Assembly: GCA_009846685.1 (NCBI GenBank)
Contig: VWVY01000005.1
Location: 186,001-250,000 of the forward strand
Direction: 5' to 3'
Source of the DNA: Rhizobiales bacterium SYSU XM002
GTDB lineage: Bacteria; Pseudomonadota; Alphaproteobacteria; Rhizobiales; Beijerinckiaceae
DNA: 64,000 nucleotides
Shown: positions 44,940 to 54,600 of the stretch, one piece after another
How positions within the stretch are numbered: position 1 is the first letter of the stretch
Layout of the letters: every line of letters starts with the position of its first letter
Notes under the pieces: model-generated
Databases searched by the model: none
What the model was told of the DNA's origin: nothing
Seen by the model: the letters and a program-made list of their open reading frames with translations, nothing else
Translations under genes and position numbers: made by a program

Positions 44940-45812
44940 TCACGCCGCCTCAACCACCTCGATAACAAGCTCGAAGGTCATCAGCACCGGATTATCGCCG
45001 CGGACGAGCCGTCCGCGCGCGATCCGGCCGGTGTAATCGATCAGTCCGATATTGACGGCGGCGGCCAAGTGACCGTCGATATTCGGCTCGATCACGCCGT
45101 TCTCGATAAAGACCTCGGTCGCGAAGTTCTCGAAGACCGTGCCTTCGGTCAGGTGGACGCCGATAATCGAACCGACCCCGCCGTGGAGGCGCGCCCGCCT
45201 GATGCCGCGCGCAAGGCAGAACTGCTCCAGCGCGCCGCAGAAATCCTGATTGGGACGGAGACGGATCACAAAGGCGCGTGCGCCTTCCCGCGTTCCTTCG
45301 AAGCCTGGCGCAGGGTGGAAGATGCGGAAATTCGTTTCCGGATCCGTCATCACCTCGAATTGTGCGCCATCAACTCCGAAAGCTTCAACCTCACTTGCCT
45401 CGGCGACGGTCGCTTCCTCGGGGATGACGTGGCCGCCACAGGCAATCCCGTCCGCATGGTTCCAGAGACCGTGGCAATGGTAGAAGGCACTACCGTCGCG
45501 CGTCCCGAAACTCAGCGCTCCGGTCGGCATCCGCGTGATGCCTTCCGGACGGTAGAACTCGGAATAGAAGGCAGCGTGCGTCGCGTCCTTGGAGAGCGCC
45601 GGCATCACATAGGTGAAGGGGCCAAAGGCAATGTCGCGCAAGCGCACGGTGCCGGAATGGAAGCCGGCTGCGGCAAAGCCGCGCCGCACGGCCTCGACCA
45701 GCAGCAGGTCCGGTTGGAGCGTGAAACGAAACGGCGCTCCGCGCCCTTCCGCTGCAAGAAGACGCGGTTCGGGCGCCGGGCCGGGCTGTTGGATAAACGT
45801 GGGCCGCGTCAT
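44940..45812 (-). CDS. DUF296/PPC-domain protein, apparently two tandem domains
   Basis: The 290-residue protein seems to hold two PPC/DUF296-like units. The first (~25-150) contains GFHSGTVRLRDIAFGPFTYV and HCHGLWNHADGIACGGHVIP with several His. The second (~175-285) opens AFVIRLRPNQDFCGALEQFC and continues RARLHGGVGSIIGVHLTEGT. PPC domains bind nucleic acid or small molecules and often carry a His metal site. No enzyme activity is established for this architecture. It overlaps the acyl-CoA synthetase upstream by 4 bases, so the two are coupled, suggesting a role with an acyl-CoA or CoA-activated aromatic acid. Confidence 0.8.
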   Translation of the reverse strand: MTRPTFIQQPGPAPEPRLLAAEGRGAPFRFTLQPDLLLVEAVRRGFAAAGFHSGTVRLRDIAFGPFTYVMPALSKDATHAAFYSEFYRPEGITRMPTGALSFGTRDGSAFYHCHGLWNHADGIACGGHVIPEEATVAEASEVEAFGVDGAQFEVMTDPETNFRIFHPAPGFEGTREGARAFVIRLRPNQDFCGALEQFCLARGIRRARLHGGVGSIIGVHLTEGTVFENFATEVFIENGVIEPNIDGHLAAAVNIGLIDYTGRIARGRLVRGDNPVLMTFELVIEVVEAA

Positions 45813-47449
45813 GCCTCGGCGATCCCGTCAGGCCCGATGAGGCCGCGTTTCTCAAGCTCATCCTTGATGAGGCGCTTGGGGATCTTGCCGTAGCCGGATT
45901 TCGGCAGCGCCTCCCAGAACAGGAATCGCTTCGGCATCTTGTAACGCGGCACCTTCGCGCCGAGAAATTCCATCAGCTCGGTTTCGCTCGCTGCCGCGCC
46001 ATCGCGAAGGACGGCGACCGCGACTCCGACTTCGCCCCACATCTTGTCCGGCACGCCGAGTACCGCCACCTCGGCGATGGCGGGATGGGTAAGGATCTTT
46101 TCCTCGATCTCGCGCGGATAGATGTTCGAGCCGCCGGAGATATACATATCCGAGGCGCGCCCGGTGATATAGACAAAACCCTGTTCGTCCATGTGCCCGA
46201 GGTCGCCGGTGCGGAACCACCCCGCGCGGAAGGCCTTCTCGTTGGCCTCCGGGTTGTTGTAGTAGCCGGCGAATACCGCCGGGCCGATGACGCAGATCTC
46301 GCCGCTCTCGTGCGGACCGAGTTCCTCGCCCCTGTCGTTCTGGATCGAGACCTGCATCCCCGTGCGCTCGAAACCGCAGGTGCCGAACCGGGTGTTGGCG
46401 TGATCCTCGGGGTCGTGCAGCGCGGCGGGCAGGACAGTGATGTTGCCCGTGACCTCGCCCAATCCGAAATACTGAACGATCACCTTTCCAAGCTTCTTGA
46501 GTGCAAATTTCTGGTCTTCGCGATACATCGGCGCGCCGGCGTAGATGACATGGCGCAGCGAGGAATGATCGAAACGATCAACGGAAGGATGCTCCGCCAG
46601 CATCTTCAGGATTGTCGGCACCGTGAACATGTTGGTGACGCGATGCATCTCGATGAGTCGCCAGGCTTCCTCGACATCGAACTTCTCGCTCGGCATGAGG
46701 ATGGTCGGCGCACCTCGCGCAACGAGGTTGAGCTGATGCACCCCGGCGCCGTGGCTTAGGGGCGCGACGACGAGGCTCGCGTCGGCTTCGGTCGAGCCGG
46801 GGAGCAGATCGCAGAGGTGGTTCACGAGCACGAACCCCATCTGGCCATGCGTGAGCACCGCCGCCTTCGAGCGGCCGGTCGTTCCGGATGTGAAGAAGAA
46901 CCAGCACGGATCGTTGTGCTCGACCGCAACGTCCTCGATCCGCGCGTCACGATGTTCCGCCATCCGCGCGCCGACATCAGCTTCACCGAAGCGGGCCGGT
47001 TTTGCCTGCTCTTCCATCCGCCAGATGAACTCGACGCCCGGCACGTTTTCGGCGACGGCACGGGCATGTTCCGGGAAATCGCCGTGGCAAAGAAAACCCC
47101 TCGCGCCGGAAAAATCGGCGAGATAGATGACTTCTTCCGGCATGAGGCGGAAATTGGTCGGGACCCAGACGACTCCGAGCCGGAACGCCGCGAACATCGA
47201 GAAGAACATCTGTGCGGTATTCTTCGAATGCACGAGCAGCCGGTCGCCCTTGGAGAGCCCCCGCGCGGCAAGGGCAGCGGCAAGGGCCGAAACCTCTTCG
47301 TCGATCTCACGCCACGTCCATCGCCGCGCGCCCCAGATGAGGCCAGCCTTGTCCGGGAAGCGCCGCGCGTTCTGGCGCAGCGGATGAGCAAGGTTCATCA
47401 CCCGGCTGGACATGCGGTTCACGCCGCCCTTCGGATGTGTGGGTGTCAT
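45809..47449 (-). CDS. AMP-forming acyl-CoA synthetase
   Basis: The 546-residue protein has the ANL-superfamily motifs: FFFTSGTTGRSKAAVLTHGQ (AMP-binding P-loop), QYFGLGEVTGNITVL (A5), WFRTGDLGHMDEQGFVYITG (A7/A8 hinge) and the C-terminal Lys region PKSGYGKIPKRLIKDE. It activates a carboxylic acid to its CoA thioester; fatty or aryl acids are possible. The ATG at 47449 with GGAGATAATC upstream is chosen; the frame to 47524 lacks family sequence. It is upstream of and coupled to the DUF296 gene. Confidence 0.9.
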   Translation of the reverse strand: MTPTHPKGGVNRMSSRVMNLAHPLRQNARRFPDKAGLIWGARRWTWREIDEEVSALAAALAARGLSKGDRLLVHSKNTAQMFFSMFAAFRLGVVWVPTNFRLMPEEVIYLADFSGARGFLCHGDFPEHARAVAENVPGVEFIWRMEEQAKPARFGEADVGARMAEHRDARIEDVAVEHNDPCWFFFTSGTTGRSKAAVLTHGQMGFVLVNHLCDLLPGSTEADASLVVAPLSHGAGVHQLNLVARGAPTILMPSEKFDVEEAWRLIEMHRVTNMFTVPTILKMLAEHPSVDRFDHSSLRHVIYAGAPMYREDQKFALKKLGKVIVQYFGLGEVTGNITVLPAALHDPEDHANTRFGTCGFERTGMQVSIQNDRGEELGPHESGEICVIGPAVFAGYYNNPEANEKAFRAGWFRTGDLGHMDEQGFVYITGRASDMYISGGSNIYPREIEEKILTHPAIAEVAVLGVPDKMWGEVGVAVAVLRDGAAASETELMEFLGAKVPRYKMPKRFLFWEALPKSGYGKIPKRLIKDELEKRGLIGPDGIAEA

Positions 47450-47611
47450 GATTATCTCCGGCAGATAGGGAATCCCTGTTCGTCGGTAGCCTAGGACAGC
47501 GTATCGCCGCCCGCCAAGGCCCAATCAACCCTCCGCGCCGCCGGGCATGGCTTGCATGCGACGAATTCGTTGCCATATCAGGAAAAGAAGGTCGCTGGAT
47601 GCGGTACTTCG

Positions 47612-47926
47612 ATGGAGAGAGGTGTGGAATTCCGTTACCGAGCCTACAATCTCGATTGGTCTAGCTTGCCGCTCGGCGCCAAGCTACGCGTTGGCCTGAC
47701 CGCCCTCGGCGGATTCGGCCTGCTCGCGCTGATCCTGTCCGTCTCCGCAGCCCTGTTCCTCATCCTTGCGCCGATCGTGGTCGTGTCCGGCCTGATCGGC
47801 AGTTGGTATTTCTCCCGCAAACTCCGCAAGGCACGGGACGAGGGCGTGATCGACGCGCAATACGTCATCATCGAGCGGGAGTCAGGCAGCAAGGACGACG
47901 ACGCTCCACCCCACCGCCTGTCCTGA
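47612..47926 (+). CDS. Small membrane protein of unknown function
   Basis: The 104-residue protein has a short polar N-terminus (MERGVEFRYRAYNLDWSSLP) and two close hydrophobic helices (LTALGGFGLLALILSVSAAL and FLILAPIVVVSGLIGSWYF). A charged C-terminal tail (RKLRKARDEGVIDAQYVIIE) follows. I do not recognise the family. The ATG at 47612 is the first good start after the divergent promoter region. It is convergent with the Crp/Fnr regulator (12-base gap) and divergent from the acyl-CoA synthetase. Confidence 0.65.
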   Translation: MERGVEFRYRAYNLDWSSLPLGAKLRVGLTALGGFGLLALILSVSAALFLILAPIVVVSGLIGSWYFSRKLRKARDEGVIDAQYVIIERESGSKDDDAPPHRLS

Positions 47927-47938
47927 AAAGGGCAGCGA

Positions 47939-48637
47939 TCAAGCGTGAGGGTCGTCGATCAGGTCGTCGGGCGCCGCAAGTTTGAATAGCGCTGGCGGGT
48001 CGCCGATCACGATGCGGCGACCGTTGACCGCAACGCCGTAAGCCTGCAGTGTCACGAAAGTCCGCGAGAGCACCTCGGGTGCCATGCCGAGCCGGCCAGC
48101 AAGGACCTTCTTGTCGAACGGCAGGGCCACCTCGCCGGGATTGCCGACCTCGGCGTGGTGGCGCACCAGCCAGGCGGCCGTGCGTTCGAGGCTCGACCGC
48201 AGCTTCTGATTCTTCAGTTCCTTCAGCACGCCGCGATAGGCGACGGCAAGTTCGTTGGTCAGCCCTCGCGCGAAATTGGCGTCGATGCCGAAGAGGTTGC
48301 GAACGGCTTCCGACGGAATCATCAGGATGCGCGCGGGCGAGAGCACCCTCGCCGACTTGAGGTAGGGCTTGTCGAGCAAGACAGCCGCGAGAATGAAGCT
48401 GCCGCCCGGTCCCAGCACCGCGACCGTGGTCTCGCGGTCGCGGTAGCGCGAGAACAGCTCGATCTGCCCCTCGACAATGATGTGCAGGAAATCCGGCGGT
48501 TCGCCCTCGCGGACAAGCTCCACATGGACGGGAAAGCGCTGCAGGAAGGCCCCCCGCAGGAGTTCGCCGACATGTTCGGGCGCGGCATTGGCGACGAGTG
48601 GAATCGCCTGGACCAGTTCCAGTTCTTCTGGGCGCAT
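47939..48637 (-). CDS. Crp/Fnr-family regulator of the nar genes (NarR/DNR-like, no cysteines)
   Basis: The 232-residue protein has a cyclic-nucleotide-binding-type beta-roll (~15-110), a dimer helix and a C-terminal winged helix. The recognition helix GRLGMAPEVLSRTFVTL has the E188-x2-S191-R192 pattern that reads TTGAT half-sites in FNR. The protein has no cysteine at all, so it cannot hold the 4Fe-4S cluster of FNR. It therefore groups with NarR/DNR/NnrR-type proteins thought to respond to nitrate/nitrite or NO. It is divergent from narK across three FNR-type boxes, which fits nar activation and self-control. Confidence 0.88.
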   Translation of the reverse strand: MRPEELELVQAIPLVANAAPEHVGELLRGAFLQRFPVHVELVREGEPPDFLHIIVEGQIELFSRYRDRETTVAVLGPGGSFILAAVLLDKPYLKSARVLSPARILMIPSEAVRNLFGIDANFARGLTNELAVAYRGVLKELKNQKLRSSLERTAAWLVRHHAEVGNPGEVALPFDKKVLAGRLGMAPEVLSRTFVTLQAYGVAVNGRRIVIGDPPALFKLAAPDDLIDDPHA

Positions 48638-48685
48638 TTATTGTTCCTCCCGCAACGAGCGCTACCACGAAACGCAATTCGGCAA

Positions 48686-48699
48686 TTGATTTTGGTCAA
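48686..48699. promoter_or_regulatory. FNR-type box 1 between the Crp/Fnr regulator and narK
   Basis: TTGAT-TTTG-GTCAA, 9 of 10 matches to TTGAT-N4-ATCAA. Its centre is 55 bases upstream of the Crp/Fnr regulator start, so it probably controls that gene. Confidence 0.75.
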
Positions 48700-48750
48700 G
48701 TAAGAAATTGCTAATGCTTTCGTTGCGACTTGACGAGTTTGCCGCACAAC

Positions 48751-48764
48751 TTGAATTTGACCAA
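48751..48764. promoter_or_regulatory. FNR-type box 2 between the Crp/Fnr regulator and narK
   Basis: TTGAA-TTTG-ACCAA, 8 of 10 matches to the consensus. It lies between the other two boxes and is the weakest of the three. It could be an upstream activator site for narK. Confidence 0.5.
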
Positions 48765-48799
48765 CAACCCTCTTGAATCGTTCGAGAAATCCAGAAGGG

Positions 48800-48813
48800 T
48801 TGACCCAAATCAA
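48800..48813. promoter_or_regulatory. FNR-type box 3 upstream of narK
   Basis: TTGAC-CCAA-ATCAA, 9 of 10 matches to the consensus. Its centre is ~73 bases upstream of the narK ATG. A -41.5 position predicts a transcript starting near 48848. Confidence 0.72.
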
Positions 48814-48879
48814 GGGGTATTCCCGGTCTTCGGGCACCCTCCGCCTCCGCCAGCAGAACAAACTGCCAAGGGGGCAACC

Positions 48880-51615
48880 ATGGCCACACAAACCTTCGAC
48901 AAGTCGCAGCAGAGCTCGGCTCTCTGGATGTCGACCTTCGCCTTCACCGTCTGTTTCGCCGTCTGGACGATCTTCGCGATCATCGGAGTCCAGATCAAAA
49001 AGGACCTCGGTCTCAGCGAAACCCAGTTCGGCCTGCTGATCGGTACGCCGATCCTGACCGGCTCGCTCGTCCGCCTGATGCTCGGCATCTGGTCCGATCA
49101 GTATGGCGGCCGCATCGTCTATTTCTGGACGATGGTGGCGGCTGCGCTCGCGACCTTCGCGCTCACCTACGCCTACGACTACACGACCTTCCTCATCGCG
49201 GCGCTCGGCGTCGGCATCGCGGGCGGTTCGTTCTCGGTCGGTGTCGCCTACGTCGCGAAGTGGTTCCCGAAGCAGAAGCAGGGCACGGCCCTTGGCATCT
49301 TCGGCGCCGGCAATGTCGGCGCGGCGGTGACGAAGTTCTTTGCACCGATGGTGATGGTCGCTTTCGGCTGGAAGATGGTGGCGATGGCCTGGGGCGCCGC
49401 ACTGCTGGTGACGGCCGTTCTCTTCATGCTCACCACCAAGGATGATCCCGATCTTGCCGCGCGCAAGGCCAAGGGCGTGCAGCCCGAGCCGCTCTCCGCG
49501 ATGCTCGAGCCGCTCAAGAACATCCAGGTCTGGCGTTTTTCGCTCTATTACTTCTTCGTGTTCGGCGGCTTCGTCGCGCTGGCGCTCTGGCTGCCGCGTT
49601 ATCTGATCGGTGTCTACGGGCTCGACATCAAGACCGCTGGCATGATCGGCGCTGTCTACTCGATCCCGGCCTCGATCTTCCGCGCCTATGGCGGTCATCT
49701 CTCCGACAAGTATGGCGCCCGGAAGATCATGTACTGGACCTTCATCGTCGCGGCGCTGACAACCTTCCTGCTCTCCTATCCGCCGACGGACTACGTCGTG
49801 CAAGGTGCGAAGGGTCCGATCACCTTCCGCATCGCCACTGGCGTCGTCGGTTTCATGGTGCTCGCTTTCATCCTCGGCTTCTTCATGAGCCTCGGCAAGG
49901 CGGCGGTCTACAAGCACATCCCGGTTTATTACCCGGATCGCGTCGGCGCGGTTGGTGGTGTGGTCGGTCTCGTCGGTGGTCTCGGCGGCTTCGTCCTGCC
50001 GCTCGCCTTCGGCTGGCTGCTTGACCAGACCGGCATCTGGCAGACCTGCTTCATGCTGCTCTTCGTCATCACCACTACCTCGCTCCTCTGGATGCACCTC
50101 GCCATCCGCCACATGGAGCAGGAAGCGATGGGTCCGGCGCTCAAGAAGCTGCCGGAACTGCCGGAAATGCAGCCGATTCACGAGGAGAAGCACGAGGGCG
50201 CCCTGTCCGGTCACATGATTCAGGACTGGCGGCCCGAGGACAACGCTTTCTGGGAAAAGGAAGGCCGCGCGATTGCTCGCCGCAACCTCTGGCTCTCGAT
50301 CCCCGCCCTGCTCCTTGCCTTTGCGGTGTGGATGGTGTGGTCGGTCGTGGTCGCGAAACTCCCGGCGATCGGCTTCAAGTTCACGACCGGCGAACTGTTC
50401 TGGCTCGCGGCCCTGCCGGGCCTCTCCGGCGCGACGCTCCGGATCTTCTACTCCTTCATGGTCCCGGTCTTCGGCGGCCGTCTCTGGACGACGCTCTCGA
50501 CCTGGTCGCTGATCCTGCCGGCGCTCGGCATCGGCTTCGCCGTGCAGAATCCCTCGACGCCCTACATCGTCTTCGTCGTGCTGGCGCTGCTTTGCGGTTT
50601 CGGTGGCGGCAACTTCGCCTCCTCGATGTCGAACATCTCGTTCTTCTTCCCGAAGAAGGAGAAGGGTAACGCGCTCGCCCTCAACGCGGGCCTGGGTAAC
50701 CTCGGCGTCTCGGTGGTGCAGTTCGTCGTGCCGCTCGTCATCACCGCCGGCGTGTTCGGCGCCATCGGCGGCGAAGGCCAGACCGTGAGTGCCACCCAGA
50801 AGCTCTATATCCAGAACGCCGGTTTCATCTGGGTGCCTTTCATCATTGTCAGTGCCATTGCGGCCTGGTTCGGGATGAACGACCTCGCGACCGCCAAGGC
50901 CTCCTTCGCCGATCAGGCGGTGATCTTCCGCCGTAAGGACAACTGGCTGATGAGCTGGCTCTATGTCGGCACCTTCGGCTCGTTCATCGGCTACTCGGCG
51001 GGATTCCCGCTGCTGGCGAAAACCCAGTTCCCGGCGGTCGAGAGCCTGCATCTTGTCTTCCTCGGCCCGCTGGTGGGCGCGCTCTCTCGCGCGGCGACGG
51101 GCTGGGTTTCGGACAAGTGGGGCGGCGGCCGCGTCACCTTCTGGGTGTTCATCGGCATGATCCTCGCGGTGGGCGGCGTGCTCTACTTCCTCGGCATCAA
51201 AACGCAGCCGGGGGCCTTCTGGGGCTTCTTCGGATGCTTCCTCGCCCTGTTCTTCCTGACGGGCGTGGGCAATGCCTCCACCTTCCAGATGATCCCCGCG
51301 ATCATGCGCAAGCAGATCCCGGTTCTGGAGCCGCAGCTCAATGCCGCGGAAAGCGTGAAGCAGGCCGAGAAGGAAAGCGCCGCGATCATCGGCTTCACCT
51401 CGGCGGTGGCGGCCTACGGCGCCTTCTTCATCCCGAAGAGCTACGGCACCTCGATTGCCATGACCGGGGGCCCGCAGGCGGCGCTCTGGGCCTTCATGGC
51501 CTTCTACGCGAGCTGCGTGGTGCTGACCTGGTTCTACTACACCCGGCGCGGGGCGACGCTCTACGACGTCGAACGCCAGTCCGCCGCGCCGGCCGCTCCC
51601 GCTCCTGCCCGCTGA
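48880..51615 (+). CDS. narK: NarK1-NarK2 fusion nitrate/nitrite transporter
   Basis: The 911-residue protein is two MFS transporters in one chain. The first half starts near SALWMSTFAFTVCFAVWTIF and has GSLVRLMLGIWSDQYGGRIV and GNVGAAVTKFFAPM. The second begins after a hydrophilic linker (~residues 430-460) and has FGGGNFASSMSNISFFFPKK, the Gly-rich NarK2 motif. Such fusions (Paracoccus type) combine a proton-coupled nitrate importer (NarK1) with a nitrate/nitrite antiporter (NarK2). The ATG at 48880 is set by the first helix. It heads the nar operon, 24 bases before narG. Confidence 0.93.
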   Translation: MATQTFDKSQQSSALWMSTFAFTVCFAVWTIFAIIGVQIKKDLGLSETQFGLLIGTPILTGSLVRLMLGIWSDQYGGRIVYFWTMVAAALATFALTYAYDYTTFLIAALGVGIAGGSFSVGVAYVAKWFPKQKQGTALGIFGAGNVGAAVTKFFAPMVMVAFGWKMVAMAWGAALLVTAVLFMLTTKDDPDLAARKAKGVQPEPLSAMLEPLKNIQVWRFSLYYFFVFGGFVALALWLPRYLIGVYGLDIKTAGMIGAVYSIPASIFRAYGGHLSDKYGARKIMYWTFIVAALTTFLLSYPPTDYVVQGAKGPITFRIATGVVGFMVLAFILGFFMSLGKAAVYKHIPVYYPDRVGAVGGVVGLVGGLGGFVLPLAFGWLLDQTGIWQTCFMLLFVITTTSLLWMHLAIRHMEQEAMGPALKKLPELPEMQPIHEEKHEGALSGHMIQDWRPEDNAFWEKEGRAIARRNLWLSIPALLLAFAVWMVWSVVVAKLPAIGFKFTTGELFWLAALPGLSGATLRIFYSFMVPVFGGRLWTTLSTWSLILPALGIGFAVQNPSTPYIVFVVLALLCGFGGGNFASSMSNISFFFPKKEKGNALALNAGLGNLGVSVVQFVVPLVITAGVFGAIGGEGQTVSATQKLYIQNAGFIWVPFIIVSAIAAWFGMNDLATAKASFADQAVIFRRKDNWLMSWLYVGTFGSFIGYSAGFPLLAKTQFPAVESLHLVFLGPLVGALSRAATGWVSDKWGGGRVTFWVFIGMILAVGGVLYFLGIKTQPGAFWGFFGCFLALFFLTGVGNASTFQMIPAIMRKQIPVLEPQLNAAESVKQAEKESAAIIGFTSAVAAYGAFFIPKSYGTSIAMTGGPQAALWAFMAFYASCVVLTWFYYTRRGATLYDVERQSAAPAAPAPAR

Positions 51616-51639
51616 TCCCGTCCAAACGAGGACCGAACT

Positions 51640-54600
51640 ATGAGCAACTTTCTTGATCGACTGACCTTCTTCTCCAAGGTGAGAGAGCCGTTTGCCGACG
51701 GGCACGGCATCACCACCAACGAGGACCGGCGCTGGGAGGACGGCTATCGCAAGCGCTGGCAGCACGACAAGATCGTGCGCTCCACCCACGGCGCGAACTG
51801 CACCGGCTCGTGCTCCTGGAAGATCTATGTCAAGGGCGGCATCGTCACTTGGGAAACCCAGCAGACGGACTATCCCCGCACCCGCCCCGATCTCCCCAAC
51901 CATGAGCCGCGCGGCTGTTCGCGCGGGGCCTCCTACAGCTGGTATCTCTACTCGGGTAACCGCGTGAAATATCCGCTGATCCGCTCGCGCCTCCTGAAGC
52001 TGTGGCGCGAGGCGCGCGCAACGCGCACCCCGGTCGCGGCCTGGGCCTCGATTGTCGAGAACCCGGAGAAGCGTGCCTCCTACATGAAGAAACGCGGCCA
52101 CGGCGGTTTTGTCCGCGCCCGCTGGGAAGAGGTGAACGAGATCATCGCCTCCGCCAATGCCTATACCGCCAAGACCCACGGCCCCGACCGCGTGTTTGGC
52201 TTCTCGCCGATCCCGGCGATGTCGATGGTGAGCTACGCGGCGGGCTCGCGCTATCTCAGCCTGATCGGCGGCGTGTGCATGTCGTTCTACGACTGGTATT
52301 GCGACCTGCCGCCCTCCTCGCCGCAAACCTGGGGCGAGCAGACCGACGTGCCTGAATCGGCCGACTGGTACAACGCCGGCTTCATCATCCTCTGGGGCTC
52401 GAACGTGCCGCAGACCCGCACGCCGGATGCGCATTTCTACACCGAGGCACGCTATCGCGGCACCAAATCGGCGGTGATCTGCCCGGACTATTCGGAAGCC
52501 TCGAAGTTCGGCGACATCTGGCTGTCGGTGAAGCAGGGCACGGACTCGGCGCTCGCGATGGCGATGGGCCACGTGATCCTCAAGGAATATCACGTTGACC
52601 GGCAAGCGAGCTATTTCCGCGACTACGTGCGGCAATACACCGACATGCCGATGCTCGTCCGGCTGGTGAAGCAGGGCGATGCCTACGTGCCGGAGCGCTT
52701 CCTGCGCGCGTCCGACTTCGACAAGTCGCTCGACGAGAAGAACAATCCGGATTGGAAGACGGTTGCCTACGACGAGGCGACCGGCAAGGTCGTCGTGCCC
52801 AAGGGCTCCGTCGGTTTCCGGTGGGGCGAACAGGGCAAGTGGAACCTCGAAGAGCAGGAGAGCGGCGGCAAGGACGTCAAGCTGCGCCTCACGCTCGATG
52901 GCTTCAAGAACGATATCGCCGAGGTGGCCTTCCCCTACTTCGGCAATATCGAGCACGAGCACTTCACCTCGGACGACCACCCGTCCGTTCTGAAGCGCAA
53001 CGTGCCGGTGAAGAAGATCAAGACCACGGAAGGCGAAGTTCTCGTCGCCACCGTCCATGATCTCTTCATTGCCAATTACGGCGTCGATCGCGGCTTCGGC
53101 GGCGGTCATGTCGCCAAATCCTACGACGAGGCGGTGCCCTATACCCCCGCCTGGGCCGAGAAGATCACCGGCGTTTCCCGGGACAAGATCATCCAGGTCG
53201 CGCGCGAATTCGCGACCAACGCCGAGAAGACCAATGGCCGCTCGATGGTCATCATCGGTGCGGCAATGAACCACTGGTATCACGCCGACATGAACTACCG
53301 CGGCGTCATCAACATGCTGGTGATGTGCGGCTGCGTGGGGCAGTCCGGCGGCGGCTGGTCGCATTACGTGGGGCAGGAAAAGCTGCGCCCGCAGGCCGGC
53401 TGGGCACCGCTTGCCTTCGCGCTGGATTGGGGCCGCCCGCCCCGCCAGCAGAACTCGACCTCGTGCTGGTATGCCCATACCGACCAGTGGCGCTACGAGC
53501 ATGTAAACGTCGGCGATATCGTCTCGCCGACGGCGCCCGCAGGGCCTTGGGACGGTGCGATCATCGACTACAACATCCGCGCCGAGCGCATGGGCTGGCT
53601 GCCCTCCGCGCCGCAGCTCCAGACCAATCCGCTTCAGGTGGCGAAGGATGCCGCAGCGGCGGGCATGGAAGCGAAGGATTACGTTGCCAAAGCTCTCAAG
53701 GACGGCACGCTCAAGCTCTCCTGCGAGGACCCCGACAATCCAAAGAACTGGCCGCGCAACCTCTTTGTCTGGCGCTCGAACCTCCTCGGCTCCTCCGGCA
53801 AGGGACATGAGTATTTCCTCAAGCACCTTCTGGGCACCAGCCACGGCGTCCTTGGCAAGGATCTCGGCGCCGAGGGCAAGGCACGGGCGAAGGAGGTCGT
53901 CTGGCACGATGAGGCGCCGGAAGGAAAACTCGACCTGCTCGTCACGCTCGATTTCCGCATGTCGACCACCTGCGTCTACTCGGACATCGTGCTGCCGACG
54001 GCCACCTGGTACGAGAAGAACGATCTCAACACCTCCGACATGCACCCGTTCATCCACCCGCTGACCGGCGCGGTGGACCCCGCGTGGGAAGCGCGGTCGG
54101 ACTGGGAGATCTACAAGGGCATCGCCAAGGCCTTCTCGAAGGTCGCTCCCGAAGTTCTCGGTGTCGAGAAGGACGTCGTGCTCAACCCGATCATGCACGA
54201 CAGTCCGAACGAGATCGCGCAGGCGTTCGAGCCGAAGGACTGGAAGAAGGGCGAGTGCGACCCCATCCCCGGCAAGACCATGCCGACGGTCGCGGTCGTC
54301 GAGCGCGACTACCCCAACATCTACGCCCGCTTCACCTCCCTCGGCCCGCTGATGGAGAAGGTCGGCAACGGCATCAAGGGCATCGCGTGGAACACCGCGC
54401 ATGAGGTCGAGCACCTCAAGGCGCTCAATGGCGTCCATACGGATGGCCCGACCAAGGGCATGGCGAAGATCGTCACTGACGTCGATGCCGCCGAGACCCT
54501 GCTGATGCTGGCGCCGGAAACCAACGGCGAGGTCGCGGTGAAATCGTGGGAAGCGCTGTCCAAGACCACGGGCCGCGAGCACGCCCATCTCGCGCTGCCC

